Below the pieces are notes generated by a model, which saw only the letters and a list, made by a program, of their open reading frames with translations, ran no database searches and was not told the origin of the DNA. A stretch of DNA of 64,000 bases. Source: Algoriphagus aquimarinus. Lineage in GTDB: Bacteria; Bacteroidota; Bacteroidia; Cytophagales; Cyclobacteriaceae. Numbering within the stretch: the stretch's first letter is position 1; every line of letters starts with the position of its first letter. Positions 41,670-50,208 of the stretch are shown here, one piece after another. Where the stretch lies: contig NZ_FOKK01000002.1 of NCBI RefSeq assembly GCF_900112005.1, forward strand, positions 248,001 to 312,000. The letters are read 5' to 3'. The translations under genes were made by a program, and so were the position numbers.

Positions 41670-43019
41670 ATGATAGCAAAAAGCATCTTAATCAAAACAA
41701 CAAAAGTCCTAATCTGGGCTTTTGTTGTTTTGATGGTAATTGGAATGATCATTTTGACCAAAGTAGATCGCTCACCGATTCAAAATCAGGACTTTTATAC
41801 CGAGACTTTGGAGCGATTAGATCAGACGACTTTTTCAGGATCACAGGGAGACGCTTGGATCGCAGGTTGGTCACGCTCTAATATGACTCCAGCCGAACCT
41901 GCTGCTCTGGTAGGCTATGCGCCTAGAGGAAAATACGAGTTCGTCCAAGACAGCAGCTATGTCAAAGCATTGGCTCTTTCCAATGGCAAAACTCGAATTG
42001 CCTGGCTCAATTATGAACTGCTGATCGTACACCCGACTCTTGCTGCGCAACTTCAGTCAGCTATCAAAGAAGCAAATCTACCAGTAGATCAGGTGATTTC
42101 CACTGCTACACATACTCACTCGGGAATGGGTGGCTACATGCCTGGCCCTATGGGAGAAATTGCTTTTGGAGGCTTCGATCAAAGCATCGTGGATTTGATT
42201 GTGTCGAGTAGTCTTTCTGCTTTGCAAAATGCCATCGCCACTCAAGACACTGTTTCTATCACCTATCGCAAGTCGGACGCAGGTGATCTGGTTGCCAATA
42301 GATTCGTGAAAGATGGGCCGACAGACCCCTATGTCCGTCAGCTTATTTTCACCAAAAAGTCTGGCAAAAAAGCCACTTTCCTCACCTATTCGGCACATGC
42401 TACCACGATGAGCACCAAGTTTATGGGCTTGTCCGGTGATTATCCTTTTTACCTGACCAAAGAATTGGAAGAAGGTGATTTTGACTTTGCCATGTACGCT
42501 GCCGGAACTGTAGGAAGTCACCGCCCGCTAAGACCTGGAAACACGCCCGAACTGGTCGAGCTATACGCACATCAGCTGGATTCGGCGCTGAACCTGAGGA
42601 TGACTTATTTTGCTACGGTCAAAAATCACCGAATCAGAAGTGGATACTTGCCAATCACTTTGCGAGAACCGCATCTGAGAGTTTCAGATAATCTTCGCCT
42701 TCGTCCCTGGCTTTTCAATTACCTATTAGGCGATACCAATGCTCATCTGGATATTACTCAGATCGGCAATACGCTGATGATCGCTTCTAGCGGCGAGCTA
42801 TCGGGAGTATTCTATGAAAAGTGGGAACAGCTGGCGCAAAGCAAAGGATTGAATCTTATTGTTACTACGTTTAATGGTGGCTACATCGGGTACATTACGC
42901 CAGATAGTTTGTATGACGAAAACTTTCATGAAGTCCGGGAAATGAACTGGTACGGACCTGGAAACGGGCAGTACTTTGATGAGATGGTTTTGAAAATCAT
43001 TGACAAATCAACGCCATAA
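41670..43019 (+). CDS. neutral/alkaline ceramidase-like secreted hydrolase
   Basis: A 449-residue protein with an N-terminal hydrophobic segment (TKVLIWAFVVLMVIGMIIL, about 9-27), either an anchor or signal peptide. The body is of the neutral/alkaline non-lysosomal ceramidase N-terminal domain: AGWSRSNMTPAEPAALVGYAPRG near 64, ISTATHTHSGMGGYMPG near 145 (zinc His pair in THTHS and the active Ser region), TYSAHATTMS near 238 and GDYPFYL. Such proteins hydrolyse N-acyl bonds of ceramides or act on related lipids; Bacteroidota make sphingolipids. It lacks the C-terminal ceramidase domain. Substrate not certain. Confidence 0.82.
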   Translation: MIAKSILIKTTKVLIWAFVVLMVIGMIILTKVDRSPIQNQDFYTETLERLDQTTFSGSQGDAWIAGWSRSNMTPAEPAALVGYAPRGKYEFVQDSSYVKALALSNGKTRIAWLNYELLIVHPTLAAQLQSAIKEANLPVDQVISTATHTHSGMGGYMPGPMGEIAFGGFDQSIVDLIVSSSLSALQNAIATQDTVSITYRKSDAGDLVANRFVKDGPTDPYVRQLIFTKKSGKKATFLTYSAHATTMSTKFMGLSGDYPFYLTKELEEGDFDFAMYAAGTVGSHRPLRPGNTPELVELYAHQLDSALNLRMTYFATVKNHRIRSGYLPITLREPHLRVSDNLRLRPWLFNYLLGDTNAHLDITQIGNTLMIASSGELSGVFYEKWEQLAQSKGLNLIVTTFNGGYIGYITPDSLYDENFHEVREMNWYGPGNGQYFDEMVLKIIDKSTP

Positions 43020-43078
43020 AAGTCCCAAATGTCCTTGGATTGGTCTGTTTTATCCAGCTACAAAAAAAACTTCCGTCA

Positions 43079-43086
43079 TAAGTTTG
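43079..43086 (+). promoter_or_regulatory. -7-like element TAAGTTTG upstream of the DUF983 gene
   Basis: Exact TAnnTTTG match ending 16 nt before the DUF983 ATG. No TTG/TTTG at the usual 17-23 nt distance upstream, so support is partial. Confidence 0.4.
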
Positions 43087-43102
43087 TGGAAAATTAAGTC
43101 CT

Positions 43103-43489
43103 ATGAAGTTTTCCACCCTAAAGAGCATATATCAATGCAAGTGCCCTCGTTGCCATGAAGGAGATATGTTTTTGCGAGGCAAATTATTGAGTCCGACCAA
43201 ATTTACGTTCATGAATAAAAGTTGCGCCCACTGCGAACAATCTTTTGAGCCTGAGCCTGGCTATTATTTCGGAGCTATGTTCATTAGCTACGGGATCAAT
43301 ACAGGTATTTTTATTGCCGCCTGGATAGCACTCACTGTGATAAAGCCAGATTATTCACTCACACTACTACTGACGCTATTGGGTGTCGCAGCCATCGTTT
43401 TTCTGCCCTTTATTTACCGAGTCAGTAGATCCATATGGATCGCAATCTTTATCCCGTATCGCGGCGACGATCGGCAGCCTTCTAACTGA
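43103..43489 (+). CDS. DUF983 family membrane protein
   Basis: A 128-residue protein with an N-terminal zinc-ribbon-like pair of CxxC motifs (CPRCHEG near 14 and CAHCEQ near 41), followed by EPEPGYYFGAMFISYGINTG and two membrane segments (FIAAWIALTVI and LLLTLLGVAAIVFLPFI). This is the DUF983 architecture; function is unknown. It stands alone between the ceramidase-like gene and the AraC regulator. Confidence 0.85.
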   Translation: MKFSTLKSIYQCKCPRCHEGDMFLRGKLLSPTKFTFMNKSCAHCEQSFEPEPGYYFGAMFISYGINTGIFIAAWIALTVIKPDYSLTLLLTLLGVAAIVFLPFIYRVSRSIWIAIFIPYRGDDRQPSN

Positions 43490-43547
43490 AAATCCACCGA
43501 ATCAAAAATGGCTAAATTGGAAATCTCATGAATTATGAGAAATTTCA

Positions 43548-44441
43548 ATGATGCCGAATAGCCCACTGCCTATATTTCAAATTCTCGATTTTGAGCCAGC
43601 CACTCCTGATCCCACCAATTTCTATTACGCAGGGTTGAAAAATCATCTGGCCACACACCAGTTCATTCAAAAACCTCATAAGCACGATTTTTACATTATT
43701 GTATTATTTTCTCAGGGAAAAGGCTCACATACAATTGATTTTCAAAGCTATCCCGTTAGCGGAGGAGCCGTATTTTTTTTAAGACCAGGTCAAGTTCATT
43801 CTTGGTCGTTGTCTGAAGATTCGGATGGACATATTTTATTTTTTAGCGCAGCGTTTTACGCTTCCCTCTTTTCTAGAAGCAGACTGAAAGGCTATTCTCT
43901 CTTCAATTCCTCTCAAGCTTTTCCACACTTGGAAACAGGTTCATTGGAAAAAGATGAGATTTTTAATGTTTTTGGAAAAATACTAGTAGAAACTAGCAAC
44001 CCACAATGGGCTACGAATGATCTCTTGAGAAACTACATTGATGTGTTGCTTATATACTTTCAAAGATTTAAAGCCAAGAAAAATCCCTATTCAAAGGATG
44101 AGAAAATCGTTTATGATCAGTTTCAACAAGTAGAAATGCTACTTGAAAGCAATTTCAAACAGCATAGAGAAGCGGGGTTCTATGCAGAGAAACTAAATCT
44201 AAGTTTGAAACAACTCAACGCACTTTGTAAAAGAACTGTCTCTAAAACCATCACTCAACTTGTACTAGACCGAGTAATTTTGGAAGCTCAACGACTCTTA
44301 ATTCATGCTGACCTGAATATTTCCAAAATAGCCTATGAATTGGAATTTGAAGATGCTTCCTATTTTAGTCGACTATTTAAAAAGAAGACTGGAGCGACTC
44401 CAGAACAATTTAGAGAACAACTGGAAAAGAATTCAGTTTGA
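43548..44441 (+). CDS. AraC family transcriptional regulator
   Basis: A 297-residue regulator with an N-terminal cupin-like sensing domain (HKHDFYIIVLFSQGKGSHTIDF near 43-64, then GGAVFFLRPGQVHSW) and a C-terminal double HTH of about 100 residues (FYAEKLNLSLKQLNALCKR; LIHADLNISKIAYELEFEDASYFSRLFKKKTGATPEQFR). Ligand and targets are unknown. Its 3' end overlaps that of the convergent methyltransferase gene by 9 nt. Confidence 0.92.
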   Translation: MMPNSPLPIFQILDFEPATPDPTNFYYAGLKNHLATHQFIQKPHKHDFYIIVLFSQGKGSHTIDFQSYPVSGGAVFFLRPGQVHSWSLSEDSDGHILFFSAAFYASLFSRSRLKGYSLFNSSQAFPHLETGSLEKDEIFNVFGKILVETSNPQWATNDLLRNYIDVLLIYFQRFKAKKNPYSKDEKIVYDQFQQVEMLLESNFKQHREAGFYAEKLNLSLKQLNALCKRTVSKTITQLVLDRVILEAQRLLIHADLNISKIAYELEFEDASYFSRLFKKKTGATPEQFREQLEKNSV

Positions 44442-45092
44442 TTGCCAAATCTGGGCTTTCACCCAACCTTTCAGAAATTTCTTTTCTGAGTTTTTCTTCC
44501 AGTTGTTGGCAAGGAAAATTTTCTCATAATCAGGAATACTTGCCCGCTTGTGCTTTGTCACTAGTCTAAAAAATGTAATCATGCTCCTGTGCATAAATCG
44601 TTGATAGAAGTTTTTGGGAGCAAAAAAATCAGAGAGGTAAATCCTTCCTGCTGGTTTAATACTTTTTCTAATTTCTCCCAAAAGACTGTGAATCTCTTCA
44701 TCTTTCATCGTGTCCAGCACAAAATGAAGCCAGACTTCATCAAATAACTTTCCCTTTTCAGCTTGGAAAAAGTCCAAATGATAGGTCAAGCTGCTTTTTA
44801 CCAGATTCACCTTAGCCTTGCTGAGCATCGCATGGGAGATCTCCCAGTATTCACCTGATAGCTGAGCTTGGAAGCCCAGATAGTCAAGCCCATCTCCACC
44901 TCCTATAATTAAGATTTTTTTACTCGATAGCTCTTCTACAAAATGGGCTTTTGCCAGCATCAATTGATCGCCAAAAACCAGTTTGGTCAGGTGATTGTAA
45001 AATGGAGCTAGGAAACTGTAATGATCTTTCACTAGTTTAAAGGAATAGATTAAAGTTTTAACGCGCAAATATGCCAGTGGCGTTATTTTCAT
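44433..45092 (-). CDS. class I SAM-dependent methyltransferase
   Basis: A 219-residue Rossmann-fold methyltransferase. Motif I is KKILIIGGGDGLDYLG (about 53-68); post-I ISHAMLSKAKVNL, and FDEVWLHFVLDTMKDEEI near 118-135 resembles motif III-IV of UbiE-like enzymes; ending GRIYLSDFFAPKNFYQRFMHR. Substrate unknown. The coding end overlaps the AraC gene by 9 nt on the other strand. Confidence 0.85.
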   Translation of the reverse strand: MKITPLAYLRVKTLIYSFKLVKDHYSFLAPFYNHLTKLVFGDQLMLAKAHFVEELSSKKILIIGGGDGLDYLGFQAQLSGEYWEISHAMLSKAKVNLVKSSLTYHLDFFQAEKGKLFDEVWLHFVLDTMKDEEIHSLLGEIRKSIKPAGRIYLSDFFAPKNFYQRFMHRSMITFFRLVTKHKRASIPDYEKIFLANNWKKNSEKKFLKGWVKAQIWQSN

Positions 45093-45103
45093 GGATCAAT
45101 TGG

Positions 45104-45176
45104 CGGGAAGACGGATTATGGGAGACCGAAGTGGCCTCAATGATTGAGTTCAGCAAATCCTTTGATGCATTTATCA
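45104..45176 (+). repeat. 72-nt intergenic repeat, copy B
   Basis: GGGAGACCGAAGTGGCCTC and CAGCAAATCCTTTGATGCAT correspond to blocks of copy A at 41566-41637, in the same orientation. It lies between the divergent methyltransferase and acyl-CoA dehydrogenase genes. Confidence 0.55.
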
Positions 45177-45220
45177 CTTAAGCGGATAATCACATAGAAT
45201 AAACTCCAAAATACCTTTGT

Positions 45221-46579
45221 ATGAAAAATGTTTTTAAAACCCTCGGTGGACTTCGCCAACTTTTGTCCAGTATCGATCTGGATCAAATCTCTAAGCTTTC
45301 AGAAAAAGTAGACATCTCCAAAATGGTAGGTCTGGTATCGCAGATGAGCGAAGAGGATCTTTCTAAAATGATGGGAATGATGAAGGTAGGCAGTAAACCT
45401 AAGGTCATCCCTCCTGTCAATGGAGATTTCTATGAGTTGGGCAAAAGTCTACCGTCCCATGAACGAGACATCCAACTTCGGGTGAGAGAATTCATGGAGC
45501 GAGAGATCAAGCCCATCGCAAATGACTACTGGAATCGAGGAGAATTCCCGATGCAGATAATTCCAAAAATGGCGGAGTTGGACATCGCTGGATTGACATA
45601 TCAGGGTTATGGCTGTCCAGGACACTCCGCATTGCTGGAAGGTTTTGTAGCCATGGAAATGGCCAGAATCGACACGTCGATCTCTACTTTTTTCGGGGTG
45701 CAAAGTGGTTTGGCTATGGGTTCGATCTACCTATGTGGATCAGAAGAGCAGAAGAAAGAATGGCTTCCTCCTATGCAGAAAATGGAAAAAATTGGTGCAT
45801 TTGGATTAACAGAACCTGAAGTGGGATCTGGTGTTGCAGGAGGTTTGACGACTACTTGTAAAAGAGAAGGAGATGCTTGGGTGCTCAATGGGCAGAAAAA
45901 ATGGATAGGAAATGCCACCTTCTCAGATATGACCATCATCTGGGCAAGAGATTTGGAAGATCAGCAAGTCAAAGGATTTATCGTAAGAAAAGGAAACCCT
46001 GGATTTCTTGCTGAAAAATTGGAAGATAAAATGGCACTGAGAACAGTGCAAAATGCATTGATCACCCTGACGAATTGTGAAGTTCCAGAAACGGATCGAC
46101 TCCAAGAAGCAAATTCATTTAAGGATACTGCGAAAGTCCTTCGGATGACCAGAGCTGGGGTAGCTTGGCAAGCTGTAGGATGTGCACGAGGAGCGTATGA
46201 ATTGGCTTTGGCTTACACGAATGAACGAAAGCAGTTTGGTCGCCCAATAGCCTCCTTCCAGCTCGTTCAGGATTTGTTGGTAACTATGCTTGGAGACTTG
46301 ACAGCTATGCAGACGATGGTTTTCCGACTGTCTGAGATGCAGGACACAGACATCTTGAAAGATGAGCATGCTTCCCTTGCTAAAGTATTCTGTACACTTC
46401 GAATGCGCTCTATCGTGGATAATTCCCGGGCATTATTTGGAGGAAATGGCATTTTGCTACGCCATGACATCGCGAGATTTGTAGCAGATGCCGAGGCAGT
46501 TTATAGTTATGAAGGCACCAAGGAAATCAACTCTTTGATCGTTGGCCGTGCAATTACAGGACACAGTGCTTTTGTTTAA
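45221..46579 (+). CDS. acyl-CoA dehydrogenase with N-terminal helical extension
   Basis: FAD enzyme of acyl-CoA oxidation, 452 residues. The dehydrogenase fold covers about 80-452: LTEPEVGSGVAGGL near 196 (FAD contact), WVLNGQKKWIGNATFSD near 220, RMTRAGVAWQAVGCARGAYE, RKQFGRPIASFQLVQ near 338-352, and a terminal YSYEGTKEINSLIVGRAITG whose Glu in YEGT is the catalytic base position as in glutaryl-CoA dehydrogenase. Residues 1-75 are an extra segment with repeated hydrophobic/acidic helices (DISKMVGLVSQMSEEDLSKMMGMM) not part of the usual family. TACCTTTG ends one base before the ATG. Overlaps the convergent UbiA-like gene by 4 nt. Confidence 0.93.
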   Translation: MKNVFKTLGGLRQLLSSIDLDQISKLSEKVDISKMVGLVSQMSEEDLSKMMGMMKVGSKPKVIPPVNGDFYELGKSLPSHERDIQLRVREFMEREIKPIANDYWNRGEFPMQIIPKMAELDIAGLTYQGYGCPGHSALLEGFVAMEMARIDTSISTFFGVQSGLAMGSIYLCGSEEQKKEWLPPMQKMEKIGAFGLTEPEVGSGVAGGLTTTCKREGDAWVLNGQKKWIGNATFSDMTIIWARDLEDQQVKGFIVRKGNPGFLAEKLEDKMALRTVQNALITLTNCEVPETDRLQEANSFKDTAKVLRMTRAGVAWQAVGCARGAYELALAYTNERKQFGRPIASFQLVQDLLVTMLGDLTAMQTMVFRLSEMQDTDILKDEHASLAKVFCTLRMRSIVDNSRALFGGNGILLRHDIARFVADAEAVYSYEGTKEINSLIVGRAITGHSAFV

Positions 46580-47415
46580 AACAAGAGCAAAAGGGCAGGT
46601 ATAAGAAATACAATCTCCATACGCATTCTGATTTGCTCAGGTCTCAGGCCAGATTTGAAAAAGCTCAGATAGTGCAGCAACAGCATAATCAGTACTAAAC
46701 TCGGGAAGATCCTATAAAGAGAATTCACCAATACCAATCCGATTAAAGCAACGAGAATTAATCCGATTGCCAGTTGGCGAATTCTCGGATCGAGTTTTTC
46801 CTGAGGAATAATGGTGGCGATGGACGAAAACCCGGCTTCCTTGTCAGATTCAGAATCCAAACTTGAAAGCATAATTAGGTTCAGATAGGCTAATCCCATA
46901 TAAAGAATAGTGAGGGCAAAAGCAGTCCAGGTGTAATCAATTTCCACTGTTTCATACCATGGCAACCAAGAAATCCCTACTACATAGAAAATTGCTGAGC
47001 TGAGTTCTTTTAATCTCACCTGCTTTGCACCCAACTTGCGCACTGCAAGCATGATCCCCAAAATCACCAATCCAAGCCCTGCTCCGAAAAACAGCTCGTT
47101 TGAAAAACCGAAGAATACGATCGCCCAAAATAGTCCAACTGCTCCGACTAGTGCAAGTAGGACGAGTAAGGGTTTCCGATAAATCAGATGAAAATGATGC
47201 CTATCCTCGGCATGATCCACGGTCAATTTCCGGGCATCCATCAAATGATCAGCAGTGTAAATACACCAGACAGCCATTCCTAGCAAGGCGTACTCTTGCC
47301 ATGCAAGTTCTGTTCTCAAGGCTCGCGAAAAAAATAGCATTCCCGCCATAGTGCCTAGAACTACATCAATGGAAAGCCAGGTAATGCGCTGATAGAATTT
47401 AAAAAGAAACTGCAC
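46576..47415 (-). CDS. UbiA-like polytopic membrane protein
   Basis: A 279-residue membrane protein with eight or nine hydrophobic segments. YTADHLMDARKLTVD (about 53-67) and MLSSLDSESDKEAGFSSIA (about 182-200) sit where UbiA prenyltransferases have their two Asp-rich motifs, although the first is not the canonical NDxxDxxxD. It may be a divergent aromatic prenyltransferase or relative. The start is GTG at 47415, preceded after four bases by TATCTTTA. Convergent overlap of 4 nt with the acyl-CoA dehydrogenase gene. Confidence 0.68.
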   Translation of the reverse strand: MQFLFKFYQRITWLSIDVVLGTMAGMLFFSRALRTELAWQEYALLGMAVWCIYTADHLMDARKLTVDHAEDRHHFHLIYRKPLLVLLALVGAVGLFWAIVFFGFSNELFFGAGLGLVILGIMLAVRKLGAKQVRLKELSSAIFYVVGISWLPWYETVEIDYTWTAFALTILYMGLAYLNLIMLSSLDSESDKEAGFSSIATIIPQEKLDPRIRQLAIGLILVALIGLVLVNSLYRIFPSLVLIMLLLHYLSFFKSGLRPEQIRMRMEIVFLIPALLLLF

Positions 47416-47505
47416 AGGCTAAAGATAGCGTGAATGGGCAAAAGTCCATAGTTGGTGGACTAATGCTCACAGATAATTGTTATTTTAACGGCCTTATATC
47501 CTTCC

Positions 47506-47629
47506 CCCTCGACTCTGCTCGGGGTCCGAAATTTAAAATGAATATTATGGGAGTGGAAGTAGGCTGCAGAGCCTCCTTCCACTCCCATCTTAACAACATA
47601 AAACCCAGTGGCCGAGCGAAGCTGAGGCC
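47506..47629. repeat. nested-hairpin repeat element, copy 2
   Basis: Same plan as copy 1 at 24.3 kb: terminal inverted repeats (CCCTCGACTCTGCTCGG and GGCCGAGCGAAGCTGAGGCC), an inner hairpin of 19 bp with one mismatch and a 4-nt loop (47547-47588), and the linker CTTAACAACATAAAACCCAGTGGCCGAG matching copy 1. The inner stem sequence is unrelated to that of copy 1. It lies between divergent genes. Confidence 0.78.
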
Positions 47630-47682
47630 CAGATTACACTTCTAATTCTCAAATCAATAAACCTAAAATCTAATCCTTACTT

Positions 47683-48321
47683 ATGAAAAAACTCAATTTA
47701 CTTTTAGTCGCCCTGCTCGCTTTTGCCACGGTTTCTTTTGCGCAAGCACCTATCAAAATTGCCTGCGTAGGCAATAGCATCACGCAGGGTCCAGGCAGAG
47801 ACAATCCTGATAGCTGGCCACTACAGATGCAAGCCATACTCGGTGATGCGTATGAAGTCGGTAATTTCGGTGTTAGTGGAAGAACTCTACTTCGAAAAGG
47901 AGATTACCCCTTTTGGAATGAACCACAGTTTCAGCAGGTGAAAGATTTCAAAGCAGATGTGCTGATCATCATGCTAGGAACGAATGATTCCAAACCTCAG
48001 AACTGGAAGTTTGCCTCAGAATTCAGACAAGATTACTTAGACATGATTGCAGAATTCAAGAAAACCATGCCTGCAGACGGCAAAGTATATGTGATCATGC
48101 CAGTGCCAGTGACCAAGGACAACTTCGGTATTACGGCTTCAGTCATGAACAATGAGCAGCGCATGATGCTAGTGGATATCGCTGACGAAAGCGGTTCTGA
48201 GCTAGTCGATTTATTCACTCCTTTTATGGGACACGAAGACCTCTTTGCTGATGGTGTACATCCAAACACCGAAGGATTAGGCATTATGGCGAAAGTGATT
48301 GCAAGAGCGATTCGATTGTAA
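47683..48321 (+). CDS. secreted SGNH/GDSL hydrolase
   Basis: A 212-residue esterase/lipase-fold protein with signal peptide (LLLVALLAFATVSFAQ). SGNH blocks: CVGNSITQGPG (nucleophile Ser in GNSIT, about residues 28-38), FGVSGRTLL (Gly block), IMLGTNDSKPQNW (Asn block), and DGVHPNTEG (Asp-His, about 193-201). Similar to sialate O-acetylesterase-like carbohydrate esterases. It is convergent with a sulfatase gene; both could act on decorated polysaccharides, but no operon links them. Confidence 0.9.
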   Translation: MKKLNLLLVALLAFATVSFAQAPIKIACVGNSITQGPGRDNPDSWPLQMQAILGDAYEVGNFGVSGRTLLRKGDYPFWNEPQFQQVKDFKADVLIIMLGTNDSKPQNWKFASEFRQDYLDMIAEFKKTMPADGKVYVIMPVPVTKDNFGITASVMNNEQRMMLVDIADESGSELVDLFTPFMGHEDLFADGVHPNTEGLGIMAKVIARAIRL

Positions 48322-48359
48322 AAAAGTCCGGTGACGGATGTCGGGTGCTTTTAGCATTA

Positions 48360-48390
48360 AACCCTCCAGGTTTTGGAAACCTGGAGGGTT
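48360..48390. repeat. perfect palindromic hairpin between convergent genes
   Basis: AACCCTCCAGGTTT and AAACCTGGAGGGTT form a 14-bp perfect stem with loop TGG. No T-run follows on either strand, so it is more like a dispersed Bacteroidota palindrome than a classic terminator, though it could stabilise 3' ends of either gene. Confidence 0.65.
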
Positions 48391-48502
48391 AACACGAAAG
48401 TGGATAGATTCACTTTGGCGATGAGCAGTTACTCAAACTTGCAAATTAACACATTGCGCCGTTGCGCCGTTGCGGGAGAATTTCCCACTATTAAATCTAT
48501 CA

Positions 48503-50062
48503 CTACTCCACAAACCCAATTTGCTTCCATTCTCCATCGATTTGATCGTTGGATTGTGGAGCGCCGGGGGTGCTTCTTCCTTCTTTGATATACTTGGACA
48601 ACAATGCTTTTAGCGAAGCTACTTTGTCGCCATTTTCAGCATAGATATTATTCGTCTCTCCTGGATCGGAAGCTAAATTATACAATTGAACATCTGGAAG
48701 TTCGGCTTCAGATGGATCACCTGGTTTTGGAAAGCTCCAACCTCCAGAACCTTTAGCCATAATAAGCTTCCAGTCTCCTTGACGGATCGCGAAGCTCCCG
48801 TTGATAGAGTGTGAAACGGTGGCTTCACGGAATTGGGCCACTTTGTTATTGGCATCAAAAAGCGACACCAAACTGTAGCTATCCTCGCCTTCGTTATCCT
48901 TAAGCTCATACCCAGAAAGCTCTGCTCCTGTTGCCATCAAATCAGTTAGACAAATTGTTTCACTTCTAGAAGTTCCTTTCTGAATCTTAGCTGGCCACTT
49001 GGCAATAAAAGGAACTCGATGTCCTCCTTCGAAAATATCAGCTTTGTGCCCACGGTAGATATAACTGCTGAAGTGTCCGGCTTCCTGCATCACATCCAGA
49101 CCTGCAGCTGGAGAACCTCCATTGTCACTCGTGAATACTATTAATGTGTTTTCTTCAATCCCCGCCTTTTTGATTGCTTCATTCAACTGACCTACATACT
49201 CATCAATCATCATCATGAAATCGGCATAGGGAGCCAATCCGCTTTTGCCCTGCCATTCTGCTGGAGGCAAAATCGGTGTATGTGGAGATGGTAAAGCCAA
49301 GTATAGGAAAAATGGCTTTTCTTCCTTTGCCTGCTCTTGAATGTAAGCTATAGATCGCTCAAAGAAATTCGGGGTAACTTTCTCATGATCGAAATCTGGG
49401 GAAGTTGGTCCTTCTCTCCACCAAGAATATTTGCCCTTGTTGACGGTTACTGTATCAGGAATTGCTGTGATTTGGCCATTCTCTACATACACATAAGGAG
49501 CCATATCCAGGGAACCATTATGTCCATAGGCATAGTCAAAACCTAGATCATTGGGAGTATGAGTCACTGGCTTAGTGAAATCTATCTGATCAAAATCATG
49601 TGGTCCCCAACCCTCAGCCGTCAGCGGATCTCCATCCAGCGTAGCCCAGTCCCATCCTAGGTGCCACTTACCTATAAATGCGGTGCTATATCCCTGCGCT
49701 TTAAGCACAGAAGCCATGGTACTTCGACTATCAGGAATTAATGCTTTAGAATTACCTGTCAATACTCCACTTTTCAACGTACTCCTCCAATTATACCTAC
49801 CCGTCATAAATCCGTATCGCGTAGGAGTACAAACAGCTGAAGGTGTATGCGCATCGGTGAATATCATTCCTTCAGAAGCCAATTGATCCAAAAACGGAGT
49901 GGCAATTTTGCCCTCTGGATTAAAAGCTTTCACATCTCCATAGCCTAAGTCATCTGCAAGAATCACTATGATGTTTGGCTGTTTTACTTGAGGTTCTTTA
50001 GGTGAGCAGGAATAAAGCTGGAAGGTTAATACCAGAGCAAGTAGCTGAAGGAGGTGTTTCAT
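48503..50062 (-). CDS. sulfatase (arylsulfatase family, lipoprotein)
   Basis: A 519-residue type I sulfatase. N-terminal signal with lipobox-like FQLYSC (Cys19) suggests a lipoprotein. Metal-binding LADDLGYGDV near 35, and CTPTR in SAVCTPTRYGFMTGRY near 77-92: the Cys would be converted to formylglycine (C-type, requiring an anaerobic-type or FGE maturase elsewhere). Further: FIGKWHLGW near 129 and FTSDNGGSPAAG near 313. Cleaves sulfate esters, probably on polysaccharides or glycosaminoglycan-like substrates; specificity not deducible. Convergent with the SGNH hydrolase. Confidence 0.93.
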   Translation of the reverse strand: MKHLLQLLALVLTFQLYSCSPKEPQVKQPNIIVILADDLGYGDVKAFNPEGKIATPFLDQLASEGMIFTDAHTPSAVCTPTRYGFMTGRYNWRSTLKSGVLTGNSKALIPDSRSTMASVLKAQGYSTAFIGKWHLGWDWATLDGDPLTAEGWGPHDFDQIDFTKPVTHTPNDLGFDYAYGHNGSLDMAPYVYVENGQITAIPDTVTVNKGKYSWWREGPTSPDFDHEKVTPNFFERSIAYIQEQAKEEKPFFLYLALPSPHTPILPPAEWQGKSGLAPYADFMMMIDEYVGQLNEAIKKAGIEENTLIVFTSDNGGSPAAGLDVMQEAGHFSSYIYRGHKADIFEGGHRVPFIAKWPAKIQKGTSRSETICLTDLMATGAELSGYELKDNEGEDSYSLVSLFDANNKVAQFREATVSHSINGSFAIRQGDWKLIMAKGSGGWSFPKPGDPSEAELPDVQLYNLASDPGETNNIYAENGDKVASLKALLSKYIKEGRSTPGAPQSNDQIDGEWKQIGFVE

Positions 50063-50158
50063 AAAAGGCTATTTATTAGATCAGCAATTTAGGGCAAAAG
50101 AACCAATTTTGAGAGTAAAAAATATATGAATGAATTAGGAAGGAGCTCTCAAAACAAA

Positions 50159-50188
50159 AAAACCACAACCCTTCCGAGCTGTGGTTTT
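50159..50188 (-). terminator. rho-independent terminator of the atp operon
   Basis: AAAACCACA and TGTGGTTTT pair around a 12-nt loop; on the minus strand followed by TTTGTTTTG. It is 20 nt after the atpG stop. Confidence 0.85.
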
Positions 50189-50208
50189 GGAAAGTAGGTC
50201 TATTGTTT

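Noticed and set aside
41555..41881. 108-codon frame overlapping the start of the ceramidase-like gene
   Set aside because: Overlaps a well-supported gene in another frame and starts inside a repeat; no recognisable protein.
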